From positions 1 to 50,600 of the forward strand of contig NZ_JRNB01000083.1 in NCBI RefSeq assembly GCF_000758885.1: a stretch of 50,600 nucleotides of DNA, in the 5' to 3' direction. Each line of letters starts with the position of its first letter. Within the stretch, counting starts at the first letter, position 1. This document shows positions 16,691 to 25,459 of this stretch, one piece after another. The stretch is from Peptostreptococcus sp. MV1 (lineage in GTDB: Bacteria > Bacillota > Clostridia > Peptostreptococcales > Peptostreptococcaceae). A model generated the notes under the pieces. That model searched no databases and was not told the origin of the DNA. It saw nothing but the letters and a program-made list of their open reading frames with translations. Made by a program: the position numbers and the translations under genes.

Positions 16691-18592
16691 ATGTCAAGTT
16701 TACTGTACTATATAAAAAAAGAAGATCATTCAAGTGAAAGATTAAAGAAGATACTTGAGGAGAATAGATATATAAAGTTTGTTTCACTGATGGGTGTAGA
16801 CCTAGGTGGTAATGCCACTGATGAAAAGATACCAGTTAAGTTGGTTTTGGAAGATGTCGAAGAATTTTTGAATGCGTCTATACAGACTGATGGATCTTCA
16901 GTTGAGCTTTATAATATAGCCACTCTAAACAATGCCAAAGTAGACCTAAAGGCTGACCTAGATGCGGTATGGTTTGTGGACTATAATCACGATTTTATAG
17001 ATGAAGAGACTGGTTGTCCGGTTGGAACCTTGAAAATACCTGCATTTTTAATACACGATAACAAGAAGGTGTGTTCTAGGGGTACCCTTGAAAGAGCGGA
17101 TAAATATTTTAAGGATAGCATAAGTGATATAATAAAGAATAATCCTCAAATTCTAGAAAACACGAACATTGACAGTCCGGATGATATAGAAAGTATTGAA
17201 TTAACATCAGCTACTGAATTGGAATTCTGGGTTAATACGCCAGAAGACAAGGCTGACTTGGAAAAATTATTCGTATCGCAGAGTTTGAAAGAGCAATATT
17301 GGAAGAGGACGCATGGAGTAATTAGAACTTGTCTGGAAAAGTGTCTTATAGCCTTAGAAAATTATGGGTTGGAGCCGGAAATGGCCCACAAAGAGGTTGG
17401 AGGTATCCACAGTTCTATAAATATAAAGGGTTCTACAAATCACGCCATGGAACAGCTTGAAATTTCTTGGAAGTTCAATACGCCTCTTCAGGCAGCAGAT
17501 AATGAACTATTGGTAAGGGAAATAGTATATGATATATTTGAATCAAGTGGTTTGGAGGTCAGTTTCAAGGCCAAGCCAATTCATGGTGTAGCAGGTAGTG
17601 GTGCCCATGCCCATGTCAGTGTGGCGGTCAAGCTAAAAGATGGAAGTTTTGTCAATCTATTTGCACCTAAGGACCTAAGACAGGATTACTTGAGCCCTAT
17701 AGGCTATGCGTCTTTGATGGGTATGCTGAAGAACTATGAGGTACTAGCTCCAATAGTTACTAATACAAATGATGGCTTCAATAGGTTGGTACCAGGCTTT
17801 GAGGCACCTGTATGCGTAGTTACATCACTAGGTCATACATATGATACACCATCTAGGAACAGGTCTGTCTTAGTTGGTCTGATCAGGGATATAGAAAAAC
17901 CAAAATCATTGAGGTTTGAGTTGAGATCACCTAACCCACTATCAAATAAATATTTGGTAATAGCTGGTTGCTACCAGACTATGTTGGACGGTATTAAGGC
18001 AGTCGCAGAGGCTGGTCAGTTTGATACTAAGGTATTGGAAGCTGAGTTGTCAAAGTCTCCTAGTGACAAGGGATTCTACCTAGAAGAGGGTAGGGCTTAC
18101 AGGGATGAAAATAATGTATTCAACTACTATACACTTGAAGAAAGGAATAGTAGGTTTGGTCAACCACCAGCAACTGTATATGAGGCTATGCTTGCATTTG
18201 AAACATATCCAGACAAGTTGAAGTCATTGACACAGGGTGCAGTATTTACCGATGCAATTATAGATTCCTTCAAGGTTGGTTCACTTGACAAGTGGAAAAA
18301 GAAATTATCATCAAGGATAATAGATAGGAATATTAGGCTTTTGACATCCTTTGTAAAGCTGCACACAAATGATAATATGGATGCCATAGATGAAGTAATG
18401 TGGGATGCCATAGAGCAGATTAAATATGACCTTATGAAAAATACCCTAAAGGGTCCATCAATCTATGGAATGATAAAGAGTGCCATAGATATCGGTAACT
18501 ACAAGGAGGCTTCCGACCTACAGATAGAGGCCAAAAAAAAGATGGAGGAAGTCCAGCAATTGTATGTTAATTATAGGAAAAATATTTTATAA
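16691..18592 (+). CDS. glnA: glutamine synthetase, extended clostridial form
   Basis: Glutamine synthetase joins ammonia to glutamate with ATP. The beta-Grasp part has SLMGVDLGGNATDEKIPV. The catalytic core has ATELEFW, MAHKEVGGIHSSINIKGS, the GSGAHAHVS ATP-site motif, and SLRFELRSPNPLSNKY with the substrate arginines. At 633 residues it is far longer than ordinary GSI (about 450) because of an N-terminal insert and a helical C-terminal extension of about 150 residues; I recall such forms from other clostridia. Start ATG 16691 has AGGAGG directly upstream; the ATG at 16649 has none. A clean sigma-A promoter lies upstream. Confidence 0.88.
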   Translation: MSSLLYYIKKEDHSSERLKKILEENRYIKFVSLMGVDLGGNATDEKIPVKLVLEDVEEFLNASIQTDGSSVELYNIATLNNAKVDLKADLDAVWFVDYNHDFIDEETGCPVGTLKIPAFLIHDNKKVCSRGTLERADKYFKDSISDIIKNNPQILENTNIDSPDDIESIELTSATELEFWVNTPEDKADLEKLFVSQSLKEQYWKRTHGVIRTCLEKCLIALENYGLEPEMAHKEVGGIHSSINIKGSTNHAMEQLEISWKFNTPLQAADNELLVREIVYDIFESSGLEVSFKAKPIHGVAGSGAHAHVSVAVKLKDGSFVNLFAPKDLRQDYLSPIGYASLMGMLKNYEVLAPIVTNTNDGFNRLVPGFEAPVCVVTSLGHTYDTPSRNRSVLVGLIRDIEKPKSLRFELRSPNPLSNKYLVIAGCYQTMLDGIKAVAEAGQFDTKVLEAELSKSPSDKGFYLEEGRAYRDENNVFNYYTLEERNSRFGQPPATVYEAMLAFETYPDKLKSLTQGAVFTDAIIDSFKVGSLDKWKKKLSSRIIDRNIRLLTSFVKLHTNDNMDAIDEVMWDAIEQIKYDLMKNTLKGPSIYGMIKSAIDIGNYKEASDLQIEAKKKMEEVQQLYVNYRKNIL

Positions 18593-18678
18593 GTAGAGCT
18601 TCCTAAGACCTGCCCAAGTTAGATAGAGAGCTTAAAATATATTTAAATAATCTAGTTAGGATAAAAAGCACAAGTAGA

Positions 18679-18787
18679 AAATGGAGGTTACATGTCCTTA
18701 CATAGACTATCATCTGTTAATTAGACTCTGGTTCTAAGAAAGTGATAAGTCTATCGTGTAAATATGTGACCTCCATTTATTTTTTAC
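18679..18787. terminator. long imperfect hairpin between glnA and the pyridoxal kinase gene
   Basis: AAATGGAGGT at 18679 pairs with ACCTCCATTT ending at 18778. Matching continues inward in patches (TACAT/ATGTG, then ATAGACT with AAGTCTAT), giving a stem-loop of about 100 bases with a T-rich tract on the right and an A-rich one on the left. It separates two convergent genes and is best read as a bidirectional terminator, though it is larger than needed. Confidence 0.6.
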
Positions 18788-18799
18788 TTTAATCGAATA

Positions 18800-19624
18800 T
18801 TATATTTGGCAAAGTCTTCCTAAGAAGTCTTCAAACATTATTCCATCGTTTCTATCTATTCCATCAAGGCTAGCAGTGTAGTTTACTGCTTCATATATAA
18901 AATCAGTGGCAACCTGGCAACTATGACCTATATCAAAGCCCCTAGTGATAAGGGCAGTAACTATTGAAGTAAATATATCTCCAGTACCACTAAAACTCAT
19001 CTTGTTGTATGGCTTGCCGATCTTGGCCATAGTATCAGTATGCGCATCATATGATACATTATAGATATACCCATCAACGAGGAAGCCTGTAATTATAACT
19101 AGACCAGGCCCTTGTTTAGCCAGGTCCCTACAAATGTTTTTTAGGTCGGTATCACTATAGTCGAAATAGTTAGAATCTAGTCCCAACAATAGGTTTGCCT
19201 CAGTTATATTAGGTGTGATTAAATCAGCCATTGACACCAATTTTTTCATCTCCAAAACATAGTCACTGTCGAAAATAGGGAACATAGTTCCTAAATCACC
19301 GAGTACAGGATCCACAACAACTAGGGCTTTTGGGTTTAAATTTATTAAATTTTCAACCAACTTGATTTGTTCAATCGATCCCAAAAAACCACTATAGATG
19401 GTATCAAATTTTTGCCCAAGATCTTGCCAAGTTTTGATATATTCTTGGATTGACGATGTAAGGTCTACAAATGTGTACTTTGGATATCCAGTTTGACTAG
19501 ATAATACAGATGTAGGCAGCGGGCAACACTGGCACTTTAGAGCTGAAATAAGAGGCAGGGCAACAGTGAGTGAACACTTACCTATACCAGAAATATCATT
19601 TATACAAGCAATTTTTTTCTGCAT
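18800..19624 (-). CDS. pyridoxal/pyridoxamine kinase
   Basis: A 274-residue PfkB/ribokinase-fold kinase of the PdxK/PdxY type, which phosphorylates the 5'-hydroxyl of B6 vitamers. It begins with IACINDISGIGKCSLTVALP and has VVDPVLGD near 115, ITPNITEANLLLG near 150, and the anion hole and catalytic base in SFSGTGDIFTS near 225. I start at ATG 19624, which has GGAG upstream; the frame extends ten residues further without support. An extended -10 (TGATATAAT, minus strand) lies at 19660-19668. It could supply PLP for the aminotransferase nearby, but the two are not cotranscribed. Confidence 0.9.
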   Translation of the reverse strand: MQKKIACINDISGIGKCSLTVALPLISALKCQCCPLPTSVLSSQTGYPKYTFVDLTSSIQEYIKTWQDLGQKFDTIYSGFLGSIEQIKLVENLINLNPKALVVVDPVLGDLGTMFPIFDSDYVLEMKKLVSMADLITPNITEANLLLGLDSNYFDYSDTDLKNICRDLAKQGPGLVIITGFLVDGYIYNVSYDAHTDTMAKIGKPYNKMSFSGTGDIFTSIVTALITRGFDIGHSCQVATDFIYEAVNYTASLDGIDRNDGIMFEDFLGRLCQI

Positions 19625-19659
19625 AGCAATTCTCCGTTCTAAATATATTTTCAATAACT

Positions 19660-19668
19660 ATTATATCA
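19660..19668 (-). promoter_or_regulatory. extended -10 promoter of the pyridoxal kinase gene
   Basis: On the minus strand TGATATAAT, a TG-extended perfect -10, lies about 40 bases before the ATG at 19624. Confidence 0.5.
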
Positions 19669-19795
19669 TCTATATAATCTAATGTCTAAAAATACTGCGG
19701 GGTGGTTTATATTTTGAGAAAAAAATAATACTTGTATGGAATGTATGAAAAATTTTAAAATTGTAAAAAAATATTTAATATTTCTATCATTTTTA

Positions 19796-19824
19796 TTGAC
19801 TTAAACTCATAAGTATGTTATTGT
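19796..19824 (+). promoter_or_regulatory. promoter of the cold shock gene
   Basis: TTGACT at 19796-19801, a 17-base spacer and TATTGT at 19819-19824. The leader of about 48 bases contains TGAATCAC (19835-19842) facing GTGGTTCA (19852-19859), an eight-pair hairpin with one G-U pair just upstream of AGGAGG. Confidence 0.6.
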
Positions 19825-19878
19825 TAGAGAGTAGTGAATCACGAAAAGAAAGTGGTTCATAGTTTTAGGAGGAAGTTA

Positions 19879-20079
19879 ATGAAAATCGGAACAGTAAAAT
19901 GGTTTAACAACGAAAAAGGATTTGGATTTATTTCAGTTGAAGGAGAAAATGACATATTTGTACATTTCTCAGCAATTCAGGGAGATGGATACAAGTCTCT
20001 AGAAGAAGGTCAGAAGGTTGAGTTTGAAGTCGTAGATGGCACAAAGGGACCTCAGGCTGCGAATGTAACAAGAATATAA
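19879..20079 (+). CDS. cold shock protein, CspA family
   Basis: A 66-residue single cold-shock domain that binds single-stranded RNA and DNA. RNP1 (KGFGFIS) and RNP2 (IFVHFSAI) are both intact, and the start [14 protein letters not shown] is canonical. I use ATG 19879 behind AGGAGG; an upstream GTG-initiated frame of 15 more residues is just leader. It is monocistronic with its own promoter and a strong terminator, as expected for a highly expressed chaperone. Confidence 0.96.
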   Translation: MKIGTVKWFNNEKGFGFISVEGENDIFVHFSAIQGDGYKSLEEGQKVEFEVVDGTKGPQAANVTRI

Positions 20080-20137
20080 TTTGAGATTTAAGATATAAAA
20101 CATATATTAAGTAAAGAATTTTATCAAGATTACATTG

Positions 20138-20165
20138 ATGGACCAACATAGTTGGTCCATTTTTC
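20138..20165 (+). terminator. terminator of the cold shock gene
   Basis: ATGGACCAAC and GTTGGTCCAT form a perfect 10-bp stem with a three-base loop, followed by TTTTC. Confidence 0.9.
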
Positions 20166-20329
20166 ATGTAAATTTTTAATTTACTAGATATCTCTGTAAA
20201 AAAATGTTATACTTAAAAGTAGGGATAGGTTGAAAATATTCTAAAAGGAATAAAAATCTATAATTAATAAATATATTTATTCAAAATGGATATAGAAAGA
20301 TGATTTTAAATATATTAGGAGGTTTGGTT

Positions 20330-20785
20330 ATGAACATAATGTTTTTCATTACGCCAAAAAAAGATGTAGTAAGTGTAAGCGACAAGGATAATTTAAAGAC
20401 AGTCTTGAAGACGTTAAACGAGCACAAGTTTTCTTCTGTGCCAATTATCAATGCTGAGGGAAATTATATAGGAACAGTTAAAGAAGGAGATTTGTTGTGG
20501 TATCTTTACCAGCAGTCTTCTTTTGATGATAGGTTGATGGAGACTACCAATATTATGGATGTACCTAGGAGGTCTACTAATATAACAGCCAAGGTGGATG
20601 CAAATGTTGAGGACCTATTGCATATCTTGATTAGCCAAAACTTTGTTCCGGCCATAGATGATTCTAATATATTTATTGGCATAATAAAGAGAAGAGATGT
20701 AATATCCTATGCCTATGACAAGATTAAGAACGATGAGGGATATATGAAGGACTTTTTCCATGCTAGAAAGTTGTCCGTTAAGTAG
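20330..20785 (+). CDS. CBS domain protein
   Basis: A 151-residue stand-alone pair of CBS motifs, a fold that usually binds adenine nucleotides to sense energy state. The first motif spans about residues 8-62 (VSVSDKDNLKTVLKTL, then FSSVPIINAEGNYIGTVKEGDLL). The second spans about 78-135 (VDANVEDLLHILISQN, then FVPAIDDSNIFIGIIKRRDVI). No other domain is attached. I use ATG 20330 with AGGAGG eight bases upstream. A 36-residue peptide gene follows 51 bases later with its own ribosome binding site and may share the transcript. The partner process is unknown. Confidence 0.88.
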   Translation: MNIMFFITPKKDVVSVSDKDNLKTVLKTLNEHKFSSVPIINAEGNYIGTVKEGDLLWYLYQQSSFDDRLMETTNIMDVPRRSTNITAKVDANVEDLLHILISQNFVPAIDDSNIFIGIIKRRDVISYAYDKIKNDEGYMKDFFHARKLSVK

Positions 20786-20836
20786 ATAACTGAAGTACGC
20801 TTTTATAGTAGAGCTAACTAATAAGGAGGGGATTTT

Positions 20837-20947
20837 ATGTATAAGGAGAAAATGGTAACCGGTGCAATGATTGCAACTATGCTTTCAGCCAGCCTAGTAG
20901 CTGCAATGGCAATTGACAATGTAGTATTTGAAGATACTAACATATAA
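20837..20947 (+). CDS. small hydrophobic peptide, 36 residues
   Basis: An ATG ORF of 36 codons with a very strong AAGGAGGGG eight bases upstream and an intrinsic terminator just after its stop. The product has a charged start (MYKEK), a stretch rich in Ala, Met, Val and Leu (residues 7-26) long enough to span a membrane, and an acidic tail ending FEDTNI. I do not recognise the family. It may be a small membrane protein, perhaps a signal-peptide-like pheromone precursor. Ribosome binding site and terminator are the evidence that it is real. Confidence 0.65.
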   Translation: MYKEKMVTGAMIATMLSASLVAAMAIDNVVFEDTNI

Positions 20948-20950
20948 TAT

Positions 20951-20990
20951 AAAAAAGGCTCAGTACTTGCTACATGTACTGAGTCTTTTG
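20951..20990 (+). terminator. terminator after the small peptide gene
   Basis: CTCAGTAC (20959-20966) pairs with GTACTGAG (20976-20983), preceded by six A and followed by TCTTTT. Confidence 0.8.
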
Positions 20991-21036
20991 GATTTAAATA
21001 ATATTTAGAAGGTATGAGACCTAATTCATATGAAGA

Positions 21037-21501
21037 TTACTTCATATTATTTCTTGTAACGACTACACCGATTTTACCTACTGGATTGTAAGTAATCTGT
21101 ACCAATGTATTTTTCTTTAACTTTTCTAGGTCTTCACCACCATACTTAAGGTCTAGCTTGATTGGCTTTTTTCCCTGCTTGATTAGGACTGTATGACCGT
21201 CCTTGCCTTTTTTCTCAAGGCTGATAAGATTACCCACATAAGGAGTAAATTCCTGGTATTTCTTACCTTCATTCTTTAAGTAGAAGTATCCACCCACTGC
21301 TGCTAGAATTTCTAAACCTAAAAGTGCCCACCAAGGAATCTTTGCAACTACTCCTATAACTATCAATACTACCATTGCTACGATTGGAATAATAGCCTTC
21401 TTCATCATTAATTTTCCGATTATGTCGTTTGCCTTTTTTTCAGGACCAGTCATAGTCTTCTGTCTTGCATACTGGTCAGCAAATCTATCTCTTATGCCCA
21501 T
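21037..21501 (-). CDS. two-helix membrane protein of unknown function
   Basis: A 154-residue protein that I do not recognise by name. A basic N-terminal 30 residues (MGIRDRFADQYARQ) leads into two adjacent membrane helices (about 35-53 and 56-75) joined by a short WW turn. A soluble C-terminal half of about 80 residues is rich in lysine and beta-forming residues (KGKDGHTVLIKQGKKPIKL, then VQITYNPVGKIGVVVTR). Both ends probably face the cytoplasm. The ATG has GGAGG upstream. It is monocistronic, facing the small peptide gene across a terminator. Confidence 0.7.
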   Translation of the reverse strand: MGIRDRFADQYARQKTMTGPEKKANDIIGKLMMKKAIIPIVAMVVLIVIGVVAKIPWWALLGLEILAAVGGYFYLKNEGKKYQEFTPYVGNLISLEKKGKDGHTVLIKQGKKPIKLDLKYGGEDLEKLKKNTLVQITYNPVGKIGVVVTRNNMK

Positions 21502-21758
21502 AATTAGCCTCCGTTTCCTATAATTTCTTAAAATAATATATAAAAATACTATACTATTTTAACATAGATTGTTGGAAAATAAAAGGTATAATGTAAATAT
21601 TATGCGATTTCATTAATTTGAATTTATTTTTTCAGAGATAAATTTTAAGATTGAAACTTGACTATAGAGGGCCTATTTTGATACTATGAGGGTGTAGATT
21701 GGTTTGAGAATAAAGTTTTGTATATAATATGTATATAATATATTAGGGTGTGGTATAG

Positions 21759-22211
21759 GTGTCTAGACATAGTTTGAAAAAAAAGAAGAAAGAAAAAGAA
21801 AAAATAGGTTTTATTGAGATGTACTTTAGGTTGGTCAGTCTCTTATTCTGGCCTGTTTATTGGTATAAGTGGACGGTTATAACAGTAGAAAATTACAACA
21901 CAATACTTTTTAAGATTTATGGTGTTCTGGATATTCTCTTTATATTTCTATTGCTAGTTTTCTTTTTGTTTAAAAGAGACAAGAGGTGGTGGTACTTTAT
22001 ATTTTCCCTATCGATGGCTACCTGCTATTTGGTTTCCCTTTACAGTTTTATAATGGTTCCTGTCGATATTAACTGGCTTTATATCAAGATAGGTACTATA
22101 ATTATAACTATGATAATATCTTGGAATCTATTGAGAAGAGAGAAAAATGACATAGGTGTAGTAGGTTTATTGACAGGTGTATTACTGCTGATAATGACAT
22201 ATTTTTATTAA
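21759..22211 (+). CDS. small multi-spanning membrane protein
   Basis: A 150-residue protein of unknown function. A very basic start (SLKKKKKEKEK) precedes about four membrane segments, at roughly 22-40, 52-70, 78-98 and 105-148, the last region probably two helices. The GTG start lacks a good ribosome binding site; TAGGGTGTGG upstream is the nearest thing. The internal ATG at 21819 would remove the basic tail. TATATAAT-like sequence lies 20-30 bases upstream. No partner gene is evident. Confidence 0.6.
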   Translation: MSRHSLKKKKKEKEKIGFIEMYFRLVSLLFWPVYWYKWTVITVENYNTILFKIYGVLDILFIFLLLVFFLFKRDKRWWYFIFSLSMATCYLVSLYSFIMVPVDINWLYIKIGTIIITMIISWNLLRREKNDIGVVGLLTGVLLLIMTYFY

Positions 22212-22358
22212 ATGTTTTGAAGTGATTAATAATATTTATATGCAAAACATTATTTGTACTTTTAAATAAGGGTTCTAATAGCAGATATATATGGACATAA
22301 GTCATAAAAAATGCTATGATACTAGATGTAAGACAATAGAAATTATTAGGAGGACGAA

Positions 22359-23126
22359 ATGGAAGAATTAGATTTTTTAGCTAAAGTTGGCGACAAAGTT
22401 ATAACTCAGGAAGACCTTGAAGCTGCTATTGCTAGCTTAGATGGATATCAGAGACAGCAGTTCGATAATGAAGAAGGAAGAAAGAGAATCTTGGCTGACA
22501 TGATAAACCAGGAATTGTTCTATCTTGATGCAATAGAAAAGAAGATGGATCAGGATGATATATTTGTAAATGAAATGGAATTAGTAAAGGCAAATATGTT
22601 GAAGCAGTACGCTATCAATGCTTGTTTGGCTGCAGTTGAAATAACTGATGATGAAAAGTTAGCCTACTATGAAGAGAACAAGGATGAATTCAAGGAAGAT
22701 GAATCTGCTAGCGCTAAACATATCCTAGTAGATAATGAAGAATTGGCCTTAGAAATAGAAAAGAAGATAAACAAGAAGGAAATATCTTTTGAAGATGCAG
22801 CTGTAGAATACTCTTCTTGCCCATCTAAGTCTAATGGTGGCGCCCTAGGTACATTCGGTAGAGGTCAGATGGTTCCAGAATTTGAAGAAGCTGTCTTTAC
22901 TATGCCTGTTGGAAAAGTATCTTCTCCTGTAAAGACTCAGTTTGGTTACCACCTAATCTTAGTTGATGAGCGTAAGGAAGCTAGACAATTAGAATATGAA
23001 GATTGCAAAAAGGATGTAGAACAGTCTCTTGCATTCAAAAAGCAGAACGAAGCCTTCCTAGCTAAGATGACAGAGTTGACTGAAAAGTACAAGGACATCT
23101 TAACTATAAAGGGAGTAGAAAAGTAA
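22359..23126 (+). CDS. parvulin-type peptidyl-prolyl isomerase
   Basis: A 255-residue PpiC/parvulin protein that speeds cis-trans isomerisation of prolyl bonds. An N-terminal SurA/PrsA-like chaperone part (1-110) is followed by the rotamase domain (about 116-205: SAKHILVDNEE, NGGALGTFGRGQMVPEFEEAV, SSPVKTQFGYHLILV). It has no signal peptide or lipobox, unlike PrsA, so a cytoplasmic role is expected. AGGAGG precedes the ATG. It stands alone and ends at a hairpin terminator. Confidence 0.92.
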   Translation: MEELDFLAKVGDKVITQEDLEAAIASLDGYQRQQFDNEEGRKRILADMINQELFYLDAIEKKMDQDDIFVNEMELVKANMLKQYAINACLAAVEITDDEKLAYYEENKDEFKEDESASAKHILVDNEELALEIEKKINKKEISFEDAAVEYSSCPSKSNGGALGTFGRGQMVPEFEEAVFTMPVGKVSSPVKTQFGYHLILVDERKEARQLEYEDCKKDVEQSLAFKKQNEAFLAKMTELTEKYKDILTIKGVEK

Positions 23127-23156
23127 TCTATAATTTTAAATTTTATGCTTGATATT

Positions 23157-23192
23157 AATAAGGGGGATTCGTCCCTCTTATTGTGTTTTTAT
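23157..23192 (+). terminator. terminator of the parvulin gene
   Basis: AATAAGGGGGA (23157-23167) pairs with TCCCTCTTATT (23172-23182) around a TTCG tetraloop with one G-U pair, followed by GTGTTTTT. Confidence 0.85.
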
Positions 23193-23240
23193 GAAGTTTT
23201 TGTAAATTTACTAGTAGACTACTTTAAATCTGCTAATTAG

Positions 23241-23249
23241 TGGTATAAT
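23241..23249 (+). promoter_or_regulatory. extended -10 promoter of the ABC exporter operon
   Basis: TGGTATAAT lies 36 bases before the first exporter gene, with no convincing -35 box. Confidence 0.5.
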
Positions 23250-23284
23250 ACGAGGTATGAGAACTATTTTAGAAAGGATACACT

Positions 23285-25459
23285 ATGAAGAAAATACTAT
23301 CATATTTTACAAGGCATATACCGGCAATACTATTGATGATATTGGTTTTGGGACTACAGGTTAGGTTCGAGCTACTTTTGCCCCAATATACGTCGAATAT
23401 AGTAAATGTAGGTATACAACAGGAGGGTATAGAAAATTCCATACCAAGGGTTATGGATGAGCAAACTTATGCTATCTTACTTTCCCTGTCAGAGATCAGT
23501 CATAAGAATACAATAGCCAAGTCTTATGAGAGGTGGGTTCCTAGTGAGAGTAATGAGCAGAGTAAAAAAATAGAAAAAAGTAATAAAAATTCAGGATTGA
23601 TTGACCAATCCAAGCGTGATAATATATACTATCTTCTAAAACCGGAAGTAAGTGAACATAAGTTGGACGAATATATGGCCAATTCATTGGTTAATTTGGC
23701 TTCATATATGGCCAGTAATTCACAAAGTGCAAGCATGGGACCTGGAGCCAAGGCTATGGCAGGTTTGGTCAGGGATAAAAATATGCCTGACTTTATGAAA
23801 AAGCAGGTGAGTATCAGGGTTGTTGGTCAGATATACAAGAATCTAGGTATTGATACAGGAAGTATGCAGAAGTCATATATGTGGAGGACGGGTGCTACCA
23901 TGCTGGTTCTAAGTGTTATGGCCGGTTTATTCTCAGTAGCAGTGAGTTTTATAGCTGCTAGGGTGTCTACCAAGGTATCAAAGAGCTTGAGGCATGATTC
24001 CTTTAGGAAGGTCTTGAAATTTTCTAATAATGAGATGGACAAGTTTTCCATATCATCCCTGATAGCTAGGTGTACAAATGATATACAACAGATTCAGCAG
24101 TCCTCTATACTTGGTTTGAGGTTTGTCTTCTACGGACCATTGATGGCTATTGGGGCCTTCAGGAAGGTATTTAAGCTAGAAGTATCTATGCTTTGGATAA
24201 TTGCCCTGGCTATTTTAGTGACAATCATGTCTATAGCAGTAATAATGATATTTGCCATACCTAAGTTCAAGATAATACAAAAGGTAGTAGATAGGATGAA
24301 CCTAGTTACTAGAGAATTCATATCAGGAATAGAGGTAAATAGGGTCTTTGGAACTGCAAAATACGAGGAGGAAAGGTTTGATAGAGTCAATACTGAACTC
24401 ACTGGAGTCAACCTTTTTATAAATAGGATTATGTCGCTGATGCAGCCTTTGATGGTGTTTATAATGAATGGGGCAACCCTCTTGATTATATGGTTTGGGG
24501 CCAAGCAGATAGACCTAGGTCATATCCAAGTCGGTGATATGATGGCCTTTATCCAGTATACTATGCAAATTATAATGTCCTTCCTATTTATTACAATGAT
24601 GTCAGTAATGCTACCAAGGGCCATGATAAGTGCAAACAGGATTAGTGATGTATTGACAAGTGATATAAGCATAGAGGACAAGGGTACTATAAAGGCCTTT
24701 GCCCAAGAAGGAAATTTGGTATTTGAAAAAGTATCCTTTAAGTATGAGGGTGCTTTTGAAAATGTACTAGAAGATATTTCGTTTGAAGCTCAAAAGGGAA
24801 AGACAACAGCAATAATTGGTTCTACTGGCTCAGGTAAGACTACCATTGTAAATCTAATTCCTAGGTTCCTTGAAGCTACTAGTGGCAAGATATATCTTGA
24901 TGGTGTAGAAACAAGGCAGATTCCAATGGCTGTCCTAAGAAGTAAGGTTTCAATAGTTCCTCAGAAGTCAGTCCTATTTTCAGGCACTATAGCGTCTAAT
25001 ATAGAATATGCCAAGACTATTAGGAGCTATAAAAAGATTAAAAATGCGGCGGAAATTTCCCAGTCTATGGGCTTTATAAATGCCAAGCCTGATGGTGTAG
25101 ATGCCAGTGTGTCTCAGGGAGGTACAAATTTATCAGGTGGCCAAAGGCAGAGACTATCTATAGCTAGGGCCATTGCTAGAAATCCTGAAATTTTGGTCTT
25201 TGATGATAGCTTTTCAGCCCTAGACTCCAAGACTGATAGGATGCTTAGACGTGAAATTCATGACAAGTTGGGAGACAAGACACTGATTATAATTGCCCAG
25301 AGGATAAATACTATCATAAATGCAGATGAGATAATCGTCTTGGATGATGGTAAGATAGTGGGCAAGGGTAAACACCAAGACCTTCTAAAGACTTGTAGGG
25401 TTTATTACGAAATAGCTGAATCACAGTTGACAGAGGAGGAATTGAGAAATGCTAAATAG
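23285..25459 (+). CDS. heterodimeric ABC exporter, subunit with degenerate ATPase site
   Basis: A 724-residue type IV exporter half: membrane domain then ATPase domain. Walker A is GSTGSGKT (512-519), the signature is LSGGQRQ, and Walker B is ILVFDDSF. The catalytic Glu is replaced by D641 and the H-loop His by Q672, as in the noncanonical half of heterodimeric exporters such as BmrCD or TM287/288. About 155 residues (41-198) are inserted between the first two membrane helices and should lie outside the cell. The stop overlaps the next gene by 11 bases, so the two subunits are translationally coupled. Substrate unknown; multidrug or lipid export are both possible. Confidence 0.92.
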   Translation: MKKILSYFTRHIPAILLMILVLGLQVRFELLLPQYTSNIVNVGIQQEGIENSIPRVMDEQTYAILLSLSEISHKNTIAKSYERWVPSESNEQSKKIEKSNKNSGLIDQSKRDNIYYLLKPEVSEHKLDEYMANSLVNLASYMASNSQSASMGPGAKAMAGLVRDKNMPDFMKKQVSIRVVGQIYKNLGIDTGSMQKSYMWRTGATMLVLSVMAGLFSVAVSFIAARVSTKVSKSLRHDSFRKVLKFSNNEMDKFSISSLIARCTNDIQQIQQSSILGLRFVFYGPLMAIGAFRKVFKLEVSMLWIIALAILVTIMSIAVIMIFAIPKFKIIQKVVDRMNLVTREFISGIEVNRVFGTAKYEEERFDRVNTELTGVNLFINRIMSLMQPLMVFIMNGATLLIIWFGAKQIDLGHIQVGDMMAFIQYTMQIIMSFLFITMMSVMLPRAMISANRISDVLTSDISIEDKGTIKAFAQEGNLVFEKVSFKYEGAFENVLEDISFEAQKGKTTAIIGSTGSGKTTIVNLIPRFLEATSGKIYLDGVETRQIPMAVLRSKVSIVPQKSVLFSGTIASNIEYAKTIRSYKKIKNAAEISQSMGFINAKPDGVDASVSQGGTNLSGGQRQRLSIARAIARNPEILVFDDSFSALDSKTDRMLRREIHDKLGDKTLIIIAQRINTIINADEIIVLDDGKIVGKGKHQDLLKTCRVYYEIAESQLTEEELRNAK

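Noticed and set aside
22211-22251. Inverted repeat AATGTTTTG/CAAAACATT after the small membrane gene
   Set aside because: A nine-bp stem with a 23-base loop and no T-run; too weak to call a terminator.
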